Assembly (NCBI GenBank): GCA_003170375.1 | Contig: PMZN01000097.1 | Span: 1-6,829, forward strand | Direction: 5' to 3' | DNA: 6,829 bases | Origin: Acidimicrobiaceae bacterium | GTDB lineage: Bacteria > Actinomycetota > Acidimicrobiia > Acidimicrobiales > Bog-793 | Shown here: one piece after another, positions 1 through 6,299 of the stretch | Layout of the letters: every line of letters begins with the position of its first letter | Position numbering within the stretch: the first letter of the stretch is position 1 | Position numbers and translations under genes: made by a program | The notes under the pieces: model-generated | What the model was told of the DNA's origin: nothing | The model's input: the letters and a program-made list of their open reading frames with translations, nothing else | Databases searched by the model: none

Positions 1-1155
1 GAGGGTCATCCCGACAAGATGGCGGATCAGATCTCCGACGCCATCCTCGACGCGATCCTGGAGGAGGATTCCCAAGGTCGCGTCGCTTGCGAGACCCTGC
101 TCACGACAGGGCTCGTGGTCGTGGCCGGCGAGATCTCGACAAGCGCCTATGTCGACATCCCCCGCCTCGTACGGCGGACGATCTGTGAGATCGGCTATGA
201 CCGTGAGGAGCTCTGTTTCGACGGGAACTCCTGCGGCGTGCTGGTCTCCATCGACGAGCAGTCGCCGGACATCGACCAGGGAGTGTCGGCTGCCCTCGAG
301 GTGCGCACAGGTGTTGCCGGTGAGGACGTGCTCAATGCCCAGGGAGCTGGCGACCAGGGGATGGTGTTCGGGTACGCGTGCGACGAGACCCCCGATCTCA
401 TGCCCCTTCCGATCTGGTTGGCGCACCGCCTCGCACGTCGACTCGCCGATGTGCGCAAGGCTTGGACGATTCCCTATCTGGGCCCCGACGGCAAGACCCA
501 GGTGAGCGTGCGCTACGAAGACGGCCGACCCGTCGAGCTCACGACCGTGCTCATCTCCACCCAGCACACAAAGGACGCCGATCTCGAGAAGTTGGCCGCC
601 GACCTGGTGCAGCACGTCATCACACCGCTGCTCCCGAGCGGGATAGAGACTGCCGGGTACCGCTTGCTGGCTAACCCGACCGGGCGTTTCGAGCTGGGCG
701 GCCCGCGGGCCGACACAGGCCTCACAGGACGCAAGATCATCGTCGACACTTACGGCGGATGGGCCCGGCACGGTGGCGGCGCGTTCTCGGGCAAGGACCC
801 TTCGAAGGTGGACCGCTCGGGTGCCTACGCGGCTCGCTGGGTGGCAAAGCACGTGGTTGCGTCCGGCGCCGCGGCCCGCTGCGAGATCCAGGTCGCCTAT
901 GCGATCGGGGTTGCTCATCCGATCTCGGTGATGATCGACACCTTCGGCACGGAGACAGTCGCGCCCGATCACATCGCGAAGGCCGTCGACGAGCTCTTCG
1001 ACCTCCGCCCGGCTGCGATCGTGCGGGACCTCGACCTGCGCCGGCCCATCTACCGTCAAGTCGCGGCCTACGGCCACTTCGGGCGGCCGCCCGCGGAGGC
1101 CCCCTGGGAGGCGACGCCGCGTATCGACGACCTACGCGCCACCCTCGGCCTCTAG
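1..1155 (+). CDS. metK: S-adenosylmethionine synthetase (methionine adenosyltransferase), 5'-partial
   Basis: MetK makes S-adenosylmethionine from methionine and ATP in the cytoplasm, releasing phosphate and pyrophosphate, and so supplies the cell's main methyl donor. The reading frame is open from base 1: the first six codons give EGHPDK, the conserved N-terminal ATP-binding segment. The first ATG in the window (base 19) is therefore internal, and about 12 residues plus the true start lie upstream. Of the 384 visible residues, GAGDQG (about 115-120) is the first MetK signature and GGGAFSGKD (about 258-266) the second, the glycine-rich phosphate-binding loop. [22 protein letters not shown] and AAYGHFGR follow as in E. 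coli MetK. The C-terminus is intact, ending in a TAG stop, and total length fits the usual 384-400 residues. Nothing suggests decay. Any SAM-responsive leader would lie outside the window. Identification is secure from motif content. Confidence 0.98.
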   Translation, partial: EGHPDKMADQISDAILDAILEEDSQGRVACETLLTTGLVVVAGEISTSAYVDIPRLVRRTICEIGYDREELCFDGNSCGVLVSIDEQSPDIDQGVSAALEVRTGVAGEDVLNAQGAGDQGMVFGYACDETPDLMPLPIWLAHRLARRLADVRKAWTIPYLGPDGKTQVSVRYEDGRPVELTTVLISTQHTKDADLEKLAADLVQHVITPLLPSGIETAGYRLLANPTGRFELGGPRADTGLTGRKIIVDTYGGWARHGGGAFSGKDPSKVDRSGAYAARWVAKHVVASGAAARCEIQVAYAIGVAHPISVMIDTFGTETVAPDHIAKAVDELFDLRPAAIVRDLDLRRPIYRQVAAYGHFGRPPAEAPWEATPRIDDLRATLGL

Positions 1156-1163
1156 CCGGGTGC

Positions 1164-1191
1164 GCGGGCCTGACGCTCACGTCCCGCCCGT
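1164..1191 (+). terminator. hairpin just downstream of metK, possible terminator
   Basis: Nine bases after the metK stop codon lies a symmetric stem-loop. GCGGGC (1164-1169) pairs with GCCCGT (1186-1191, one G-T wobble), a 2x2 mismatch follows, then GACG (1172-1175) pairs with CGTC (1180-1183) around a CTCA tetraloop. The position suits a 3'-end or transcript-stabilising structure. No T-tract follows, so it is not a canonical intrinsic terminator, although U-poor hairpins have been proposed as terminators in high-GC actinobacteria. It may only partly separate metK from priA. Confidence 0.3.
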
Positions 1192-1275
1192 TACCTGCCC
1201 TCAGCCCGCCCTGGGCGAACTTCCGGCCTCCGCGCATGCGCTGTGCCCGGCGCGGCGTCTCGGCGGGCGATGAAC

Positions 1276-3105
1276 ATGATCGTTGAAGTCCTGCCCGACG
1301 TGAGCGGGATCGACCGCACATTTGCATACGACGTACCCGAAGAGCTCGCCGGCACCGTCAAGGTCGGCTGCATCGTTCGCGTGGTTCTCCACGGAAGGCG
1401 AGTCCGGGGATGGGTGGTCGCCGAAGTGACCGTCCCGCCGCCTGAGATCGATCTCCGCCCGGTGAGCGAGCTCGTGTCGCTCGGGCCCCCGCCGGCCATC
1501 GTCGATCTCGGCCGATGGGCGGCGTGGCGGTACTCGGGCCGCTTGCGACCGTTGCTGGTTGCGGCGTCGCCCCCGCGTCTGGTCCGCGCGTTGCCGCCAG
1601 CCTTGTCGCGCCGGGCGCGTCCGAGAGGGACGACCGAGTGGCTCGGCGGAGACGCCACCTGGAACGGCACCCTCGAGCGAGAGATAGCCGCAGCCACGGT
1701 GCAGGCGCTTTCGTCGAGCTCCTCGGTCCTGAGGCTTCCACCGGCGGCGCCGAGGCTCGCGGCCGTCGAGGCGGCCGTCGAGGCGACCGATGGCAGGGAC
1801 GGTGACGTGCTTGTCCTGGCCGCTTCGCGAGCTGACGCCGTGACCCTTGCGGATCGCCTCGAACGGGCCGGTCATGCGGTTGCACTTCAACCCGAGGCCT
1901 GGGCGGAGGCGGCGTCGGGAGGACGGATCGTCGTCGGCGCGCGCTCTGCGGTGCTCTCACCAGTCGCCCGCCTTCGCGCCGTTATCGTCCTCGACGCACA
2001 CGCAGACTCCTACCAGGAAGAGCGCGTTCCCACTTGGGAGGCCGCGGTGCTCGCGGGCGAGCGGGCCCGGCGCGCGGGCGTCCCGTGCCTCTTGGTGAGC
2101 GCCTGCCCGACGCTCGACCTACTGGCCGGCCGGCGACTCGTCACCTTGTCCCGTGACGCCGAGCGCTCCGGGTGGGCACCGATCGAGCTGATCGACGCCC
2201 GGGACGAGGACCCGCATGCGGGCGGATACCCCACCCGGTTGGCGACCTTGATTCGAGCCGCAGTCGGCACAGAGCCGGACCGACCCGTCCTCGCGGTGCT
2301 CAACCGGAAGGGTCGCGCCCGTCTCCTCGCCTGCGGGCGCTGCCGAAGCCTGCTCCGCTGCGATGACTGCGGCACAGCTCTCGTTCAGCTCGAACGGCCC
2401 GCCCAAGGCGAGTTGCCCCTGCTGCATTGCCCCAGGTGCGCGTCCTCGGTCCCGGCGGTGTGCGCCTCTTGTGGGCCGACGCGGCCACGGATCGTTCGGC
2501 CCGGCGTCGCCCGGGTCCGCGACGACCTTGCCGCTCTCACCGGTCTGGAGGTGGCGGAGATCGGTCGCACCGGCGCCGGGCCCGGCGGGGGCCTTCCCGA
2601 CGCGCCAGTGCTCGTCGGGACCGAGGCGGTGCTGCACCGGGCGACGTCGGCTTCGTTGGTCGTGTTCTTGGACTTCGACCATGAACTGCTCGCGCCCCGC
2701 TATCGGGCCGGCGAGCAGGCGCTGGCTCTGCTCGCTCTCGCCTCACGGGTTGTCGGTGGCCGGCGAAGGCAAGGGCGCGTGGTGGTCAGGACGCGGCTGC
2801 CGGATCACGAGGTCCTCGCCGCTGCCCTTCACGCCGACCCCGGCCGGCTCGTCACCGCCGAGGAGCCTCGCCGGGCACTGCTCCGGCTTCCCCCCACGAC
2901 CGCACTCGCGCTGGTGAGCGGGGACGGGGCCGATGAGTTCGTCACGCGGTTGGAGTGCGCGGACCGGACCGTCGAAGTGGGGGGCTCGGCCGCAGGCCAC
3001 TTCCTCATCCGGGCCCCGGGATCCGACGCGCTCGCCGACGCTCTCGCGTCGGCCGGCCAGCCCACCCCTGGTACCCGCATCGAGGTCGGCCCTCGCCAGG
3101 TGTGA
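1276..3105 (+). CDS. priA: PriA-family primosomal protein N', helicase motifs lost
   Basis: This is the PriA family, which in E. coli restarts stalled forks as a DNA-binding superfamily 2 helicase. From ATG 1276 it has 609 residues, against 732 in E. coli and about 655 in M. tuberculosis. The N-terminal 3'-DNA-end-binding domain begins VEVLPDVSGIDRTFAYDVPEE; a winged-helix-like stretch lies near 75-105. GARSAV (221-226), SACPT (275-279) and NRKGRARLLAC (343-353) match PriA GTRSAL, SATP and NRRGFAPALLC. All eight zinc cysteines are present (353, 356, 362, 365, 385, 388, 396, 399). The Walker A site is replaced by a Pro/Ala-rich stretch (about 151-166), DEEH reads DAHA (240-243), and the GRAGR motif reads GGRRR. 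ATPase activity is therefore unlikely; a DNA- or partner-binding role is inferred. Start choice: GGCGGG (1262-1267) is best spaced for ATG 1276; ATG 1270 and GTG 1243 are alternatives, the latter with no visible ribosome-binding site. Confidence 0.9.
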   Translation: MIVEVLPDVSGIDRTFAYDVPEELAGTVKVGCIVRVVLHGRRVRGWVVAEVTVPPPEIDLRPVSELVSLGPPPAIVDLGRWAAWRYSGRLRPLLVAASPPRLVRALPPALSRRARPRGTTEWLGGDATWNGTLEREIAAATVQALSSSSSVLRLPPAAPRLAAVEAAVEATDGRDGDVLVLAASRADAVTLADRLERAGHAVALQPEAWAEAASGGRIVVGARSAVLSPVARLRAVIVLDAHADSYQEERVPTWEAAVLAGERARRAGVPCLLVSACPTLDLLAGRRLVTLSRDAERSGWAPIELIDARDEDPHAGGYPTRLATLIRAAVGTEPDRPVLAVLNRKGRARLLACGRCRSLLRCDDCGTALVQLERPAQGELPLLHCPRCASSVPAVCASCGPTRPRIVRPGVARVRDDLAALTGLEVAEIGRTGAGPGGGLPDAPVLVGTEAVLHRATSASLVVFLDFDHELLAPRYRAGEQALALLALASRVVGGRRRQGRVVVRTRLPDHEVLAAALHADPGRLVTAEEPRRALLRLPPTTALALVSGDGADEFVTRLECADRTVEVGGSAAGHFLIRAPGSDALADALASAGQPTPGTRIEVGPRQV

Positions 3106-3138
3106 GCCGTCGGGGGTGGTGTAGCCGGGCGAACGACC

Positions 3139-3147
3139 TGCTATCGT
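3139..3147 (+). promoter_or_regulatory. candidate extended -10 promoter for rpsO
   Basis: TGCTATCGT combines an extended -10 dinucleotide (TG at 3139-3140) with TATCGT (3142-3147), which fits the TANNNT form common in high-GC bacteria. No convincing -35 hexamer is present; the best-spaced bases, TGTAGC at 3120-3125, match TTGACA poorly. Transcription would begin near 3154, giving an rpsO leader of about 115 nt that contains the stem-loop at 3166-3196. This is supported by pattern only. Confidence 0.33.
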
Positions 3148-3165
3148 GATCAGCGCCGGCTCAGG

Positions 3166-3196
3166 TCGGCACGGAATGGCGCGTGCGCCAGGCCGA
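3166..3196 (+). promoter_or_regulatory. stem-loop in the rpsO leader / priA 3' region
   Basis: TCGGC (3166-3170) pairs with GCCGA (3192-3196), and inside it TGGCG (3177-3181) pairs with CGCCA (3186-3190) around a CGTG loop. An ACGGAA bulge lies on the 5' side and a single G on the 3' side. The inner arms belong to a perfect inverted repeat, TGGCGC-GT-GCGCCA. A pyrimidine-rich stretch containing TTCCTTTTCC follows at about 3205-3220. S15 is known to repress its own mRNA through structurally diverse leaders, so this could be an S15-binding element. It could equally be a weak terminator for priA. Sequence alone does not decide. Confidence 0.4.
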
Positions 3197-3269
3197 TATT
3201 GTTACCCTTCCTTTTCCTCGCCGGGTCGGCGTGGCCGGCCGGTACAGCAAGAAAGCACGCCACTCACGC

Positions 3270-3527
3270 ATGCCCGACAAGATGGCCACGATCACCGAGC
3301 ACCGGCTTCACGAGACCGACACCGGCTCACCAGAGGTGCAGGTGGCGCTCCTCACTGGACGCATCAATCACCTTACTGAGCACCTCAAGATCCACCGGGG
3401 AGATCACCACACCCGGCGGGGACTGATGAAGCTGATCGGCCGACGGCGCCGCCTTCTCGACTACGTGAAGGACAACGATGTCGAGCGATACCGGTCGCTG
3501 ATCTCCCGGCTCGGGATCCGGCGCTAG
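3270..3527 (+). CDS. rpsO: 30S ribosomal protein S15
   Basis: S15 is a primary 16S rRNA-binding protein of the small subunit platform and also forms an intersubunit bridge. The product is 85 residues, close to the usual 89. [16 protein letters not shown] (14-29), INHLTEHLK (32-40), DHHTRRGL (45-52), the RRRRLLDYV stretch (58-66) and the C-terminal [15 protein letters not shown] match the family throughout, including the conserved DHH-x-RRG loop that contacts rRNA. The start is uncertain. ATG 3270 gives normal length, but the 12 bases before it hold no Shine-Dalgarno sequence; AAGAAAG at 3249-3255 is too distant. ATG 3282 would shorten the first helix. The frame stays open upstream to GTG 3231 (98 residues) and GTG 3183 (114 residues), giving basic, unconserved extensions that I reject. 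It is followed by pnp, the common bacterial arrangement. Confidence 0.97.
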   Translation: MPDKMATITEHRLHETDTGSPEVQVALLTGRINHLTEHLKIHRGDHHTRRGLMKLIGRRRRLLDYVKDNDVERYRSLISRLGIRR

Positions 3528-3640
3528 GAAGCCAGTTACCCCCCGGGGTGGCGACGCCGTTCCGGGTCGACATAGGGCGGCAGTCGGAGCCATCTTCACC
3601 GGCGTAAGTCGCCCGTAAGAAGACAAGCGGTGCCGCACGG

Positions 3641-3716
3641 TGCCAGCTGCCAGTCGCCGATTACCGGGTCCGGTTCCACGAGGACCGCTCCGGTGCACGC
3701 CGACTGGGAACTGGCA
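3641..3716 (+). promoter_or_regulatory. long imperfect hairpin in the rpsO-pnp spacer, likely RNase III-type pnp leader
   Basis: The two halves pair in a single register (paired positions always sum to 7357), without bulges. TGCCAG (3641-3646) pairs with CTGGCA (3711-3716). A 3x3 loop with one internal T-A pair follows, then CCAGTCG (3650-3656) with CGACTGG (3701-3707). CG (3658-3659) pairs with CG (3698-3699), and ACCGG (3663-3667) with CCGGT (3690-3694). The tip can also fold GGTCC (3667-3671) with GGACC (3682-3686). In E. coli and Streptomyces the rpsO-pnp spacer carries a hairpin cut by RNase III, and in E. coli this cut lets PNPase repress its own synthesis. The position here is the same, ending 21 nt before the pnp Shine-Dalgarno. 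Structure is seen; processing is inferred. Confidence 0.65.
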
Positions 3717-3737
3717 AGCGTGGCGCCCCAATCACAT

Positions 3738-3742
3738 AGGAG
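3738..3742 (+). promoter_or_regulatory. Shine-Dalgarno sequence of pnp
   Basis: AGGAG lies four bases before ATG 3747 and is the strongest ribosome-binding site in the window. It fixes the pnp start at 3747 rather than at the in-frame GTG 3630, which would add 39 unconserved residues encoded across the leader hairpin. Confidence 0.8.
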
Positions 3743-3746
3743 TGTC

Positions 3747-6257
3747 ATGGCTGATGCCATCACCGTGTCGGGCCCCATCAGTGGGACCGACCGGACCCTG
3801 TCCTTCCAGACCGGCAAACTCGCCGGTCAGGCGGATGGTGCCGTTGTCGCCCGGATCGGCGACACTGTCGTGCTCGCAACCGCGACGGCTGCTCGAAAAG
3901 TGCGCGAGGGTACCGACTTCTTCCCTCTCACAGTTGACATCGAAGAGCGGATGTACGCCGCCGGCAAGATCCCGGGGTCGTTCTTCCGGCGAGAGGGCAG
4001 GGCGACCGACCAGGCGATCCTGACATGCCGCCTCATCGACCGACCGTTGCGGCCATCGTTCCCGGAGGGCTTCCGCAACGAAGTCCACGTCGTGGGCACG
4101 ATCATCGGTGCTGACCTGTTGAACCCGCACGACGTGCTGGCCATCAACGCTTCGTCGGCGGCCCTCATGATCTCAGGCATTCCCTTTGAGGGACCGATCG
4201 GCGCCGTGCGCATCGCGTACTCGACAGACGGCTCGTGGCTCCCGCATGCCACCTACCAAGAGGGCGATTCCTCCACCTTCGAGCTCGTCGTGGCCGGGAG
4301 GGCGCTCAGCGAGGAGCCGGGTGCCGACGTGGCCATCGTCATGGTGGAGGCCGGGGGCACCGAGAAGGCGTTCGAGTTCTTCGAGCAAGGTGCGCCTCGG
4401 GTGACCGAGGACGTCATCGCAAACGGCCTCGAGGTCGCCAAGACCTGGATCCGAGAGTCGATCGAGCTCCAGCGAGAGCTGGTCCGCAAGGCCGGATCGA
4501 AGGACACCATCGACTTCGTGCTGTTCGTCGACTACGGCGAGGACGTCTACGAGCGTGTCACCGCCGCCGGAGCCGATCGTCTGGAGACGGCGAACGCGAT
4601 CACGACCAAGACCGAGCGCAATGGCGCACTCGATGCGGCAACCGATGAGATCGTCGCCGAGCTCGCCCTCGAGTTCCCCGAACGCGAGCGGGAGATCCGT
4701 TCAGCCGCGCGCGCCTACACGAAGAAGATCGTCCGCAAGCGGATCGTCTCCGAAGGCATCCGCATCGACGGGCGCGGCCCGGCCGACATAAGGCCACTTT
4801 CAGCCGAGGTCGGACTTCTCCCGACTGCGCACGGCTCGGCGCTGTTCGAGCGCGGCGACACCCAGGTGCTCAATGTCTGCACGCTTGGCATGCCCCGGAT
4901 GAACCAGCTGTTGGACACCATCGGCATCGACGAGTCGAAGCGGTACATGCACCACTACAACTTCCCGCCGTTCTCGACGGGCGAGACCGGATTCATGCGC
5001 GGCCCGAAGCGCCGCGAGATCGGGCACGGCCTTCTCGCCGAGCGGGCACTGTTGCCGGTCATACCGCCGGAGAGCGAATTCCCCTACGTGCTCCGTCTCG
5101 TCTCGGACGTGCTCTCCTCGAACGGGTCGACTTCGATGGCGTCGGTCTGTGGATCCTCGCTCTCGCTCATGGACGCGGGAGTGCCGATCAAGGCGCCGGT
5201 CGCAGGCATCGCAATGGGGCTCGTCTTCGCCGAGGGCAAGTACACGACTCTGACCGACATCCTTGGTGCCGAGGACGCATTCGGCGACATGGACTTCAAG
5301 GTCGCCGGCACCGCCGAGGTCGTGACGGCGCTGCAGCTCGACACGAAGATCGCCGGTCTGCCGGCCGACGTACTGGCACAGGCCCTGAGCCAAGCGCGTG
5401 AGGCGAGGCTCAAGATCCTCGACGTCATGCTGGCGGCGATTTCGGCTCCTCGGGCCGAGGTCGGAGAGAACGCGCCGAAGATAGTGAGCTTCGAGGTCCC
5501 GGTCGACAAGATCGGTGAGATCATCGGCCCGAAGGGCAAGGTCATCAACGCCATCCAGCAGGAGACCGGCGCGGACGTGAACGTCGACGACGACGGCACG
5601 GTGGGCACGGTCACCATCGGCGCCAAGCAGCGCTCGGTGGTCGACGAAGCCCGCCGCCGCATCGAGCTGATCCTCGACCCGCCGACACCGGAGGTTGGAG
5701 CCGTGTACAGCGGCAAGGTTGTCAACATCACCAAGTTCGGGGCGTTCATCAACATCCTCCCCGGTCGGGACGGCCTGGTTCACATCTCGAGGCTCGGCCA
5801 GGGCAAGAGGGTCGAGCGTGTGGAGGACGTCGTCACTCTCGGCCAGGAGGTCGAAGTCCGCGTCGACGAGATCGATCCCCAGGGCAAAGTGTCGCTGTCG
5901 CTCGCGGGCGAGCCGGCTTCGGGTGATGCCGGCGGAGCAACCTCGGGCGAAGGCCGCTCGGAGACCGGCAACGGTGGTGCCAGGCGCGGTAGCGGCGGCG
6001 CAGGAGCTGCGTCGAGCGCCGGAGGTGGCAGCCGCGGCGCCGACGAGACAGGCGGCCCCCCCCGCCGTGCCTCGTTCGAAGACGCCTTCGAGACCGAGCT
6101 CCAGTCGGCGTTCGGCAATCTCGGTCCTGCCGATCTTGCCGGCGGGTCGCCGCCCGGCGGAGCAAGACGCGGGTCGGAAGGCGGAGGCGGTGCACGGCGC
6201 GGTCCTGGCGGCGGCTCGGGTACAGCCCGCCGGCGCCCGAGGAGCGGCGGGCGCTGA
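3747..6257 (+). CDS. pnp: polynucleotide phosphorylase (PNPase) with long Gly/Arg-rich tail
   Basis: PNPase degrades RNA 3'-to-5' by phosphorolysis, releasing nucleoside diphosphates, and can run in reverse to add tails; it acts as a ring-shaped trimer. The product has 836 residues (E. coli 711, M. tuberculosis about 750). The first RNase PH domain includes FFPLTVDIEERMYAAGKIPG (58-77) and RLIDRPLRP (95-103), followed by the helical linker (about 245-325). The catalytic second RNase PH domain has ALFERGDTQ (365-373), HHYNFPPFSTGE (402-413), SNGSTSMASVCGSS (458-471), and Asp510 and Asp516 at the positions of the E. coli metal-binding Asp486 and Asp492. A KH domain with GPKG (594-597) and an S1 domain (about 650-720, KFGAFINILPGRDGLVHIS) follow. 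Residues 721-836 form an unusual low-complexity Gly/Ser/Arg tail. ATG 3747 is chosen because of AGGAG at 3738-3742. The gene is intact and probably autoregulated through the upstream hairpin. Confidence 0.98.
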   Translation: MADAITVSGPISGTDRTLSFQTGKLAGQADGAVVARIGDTVVLATATAARKVREGTDFFPLTVDIEERMYAAGKIPGSFFRREGRATDQAILTCRLIDRPLRPSFPEGFRNEVHVVGTIIGADLLNPHDVLAINASSAALMISGIPFEGPIGAVRIAYSTDGSWLPHATYQEGDSSTFELVVAGRALSEEPGADVAIVMVEAGGTEKAFEFFEQGAPRVTEDVIANGLEVAKTWIRESIELQRELVRKAGSKDTIDFVLFVDYGEDVYERVTAAGADRLETANAITTKTERNGALDAATDEIVAELALEFPEREREIRSAARAYTKKIVRKRIVSEGIRIDGRGPADIRPLSAEVGLLPTAHGSALFERGDTQVLNVCTLGMPRMNQLLDTIGIDESKRYMHHYNFPPFSTGETGFMRGPKRREIGHGLLAERALLPVIPPESEFPYVLRLVSDVLSSNGSTSMASVCGSSLSLMDAGVPIKAPVAGIAMGLVFAEGKYTTLTDILGAEDAFGDMDFKVAGTAEVVTALQLDTKIAGLPADVLAQALSQAREARLKILDVMLAAISAPRAEVGENAPKIVSFEVPVDKIGEIIGPKGKVINAIQQETGADVNVDDDGTVGTVTIGAKQRSVVDEARRRIELILDPPTPEVGAVYSGKVVNITKFGAFINILPGRDGLVHISRLGQGKRVERVEDVVTLGQEVEVRVDEIDPQGKVSLSLAGEPASGDAGGATSGEGRSETGNGGARRGSGGAGAASSAGGGSRGADETGGPPRRASFEDAFETELQSAFGNLGPADLAGGSPPGGARRGSEGGGGARRGPGGGSGTARRRPRSGGR
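5907..6254 (+). other. low-complexity Gly/Arg/Ser-rich C-terminal extension of PNPase
   Basis: Beyond the S1 domain, residues 721-836 of PNPase are dominated by Gly, Ser, Ala and Arg. GGARRG occurs three times (743-748, 804-809, 814-819), with a related GTARRR at 825-830. In the middle, residues 776-797 (6072-6137) differ: SFEDAFETELQSAFGNLG is acidic and has regularly spaced Phe and Leu residues, as in a short amphipathic helix or docking motif. Third codon positions stay GC-rich throughout, so this is genuine coding sequence. I infer a disordered RNA-binding tail with an embedded partner-binding segment. Confidence 0.75.
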
Positions 6258-6279
6258 GCTGACTCGCGTGGGCATCTTC

Positions 6280-6297
6280 GCAGAGGGGACCCTCTGC
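6280..6297 (+). promoter_or_regulatory. perfect inverted repeat enclosing the ribosome-binding site of the M16 peptidase gene
   Basis: GCAGAGGG (6280-6287) and CCCTCTGC (6290-6297) are exact reverse complements separated by GA. As RNA this gives a 7-bp stem capped by a GGAC tetraloop, ending two bases before the GTG start at 6300. The only Shine-Dalgarno-like purines for that gene, AGAGGGG (6282-6288), sit in the 5' arm, so the folded form would hide them. No T-tract follows, which argues against an intrinsic terminator. Confidence 0.55.
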
Positions 6298-6299
6298 TC

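Noticed and set aside
737..1327. 196-codon - strand open frame across the metK end and the spacer
   Set aside because: Arg/Pro/Gly-dominated translation typical of a GC-rich shadow frame, overlapping conserved metK codons.
1201..1960. Overlapping - strand open frames of 168, 229 and 200 codons opposite priA
   Set aside because: Several frames open at once on the same strand, all Arg/Pro-rich; priA on the + strand explains the region.
3233..3242. GGCCGGCC / CCGGCCGG palindromes upstream of rpsO
   Set aside because: Short GC-only palindromes are common in DNA of this composition.
3531..3552. Stem GCC...ACCC/GGGT...GGC just after rpsO as an intrinsic terminator
   Set aside because: Only 4+3 base pairs with a 4-nt bulge and no T-tract; rpsO-pnp readthrough is the usual arrangement.
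3603..3619. CGTAAG direct repeat with an 11-base period as an operator
   Set aside because: Two six-base copies are easily a chance match, and there is no adjacent promoter to give them a role.
3630..3746. 39-codon N-terminal extension of pnp from GTG 3630
   Set aside because: No ribosome-binding site for that GTG, unconserved residues, and the bases form the leader hairpin; AGGAG at 3738-3742 supports ATG 3747.
4800..6275. 491-codon open frame on the - strand, opposite pnp
   Set aside because: It lies wholly antisense to a gene with complete family motifs, its translation shows no recognisable domain, and long antisense open frames are expected in high-GC DNA.
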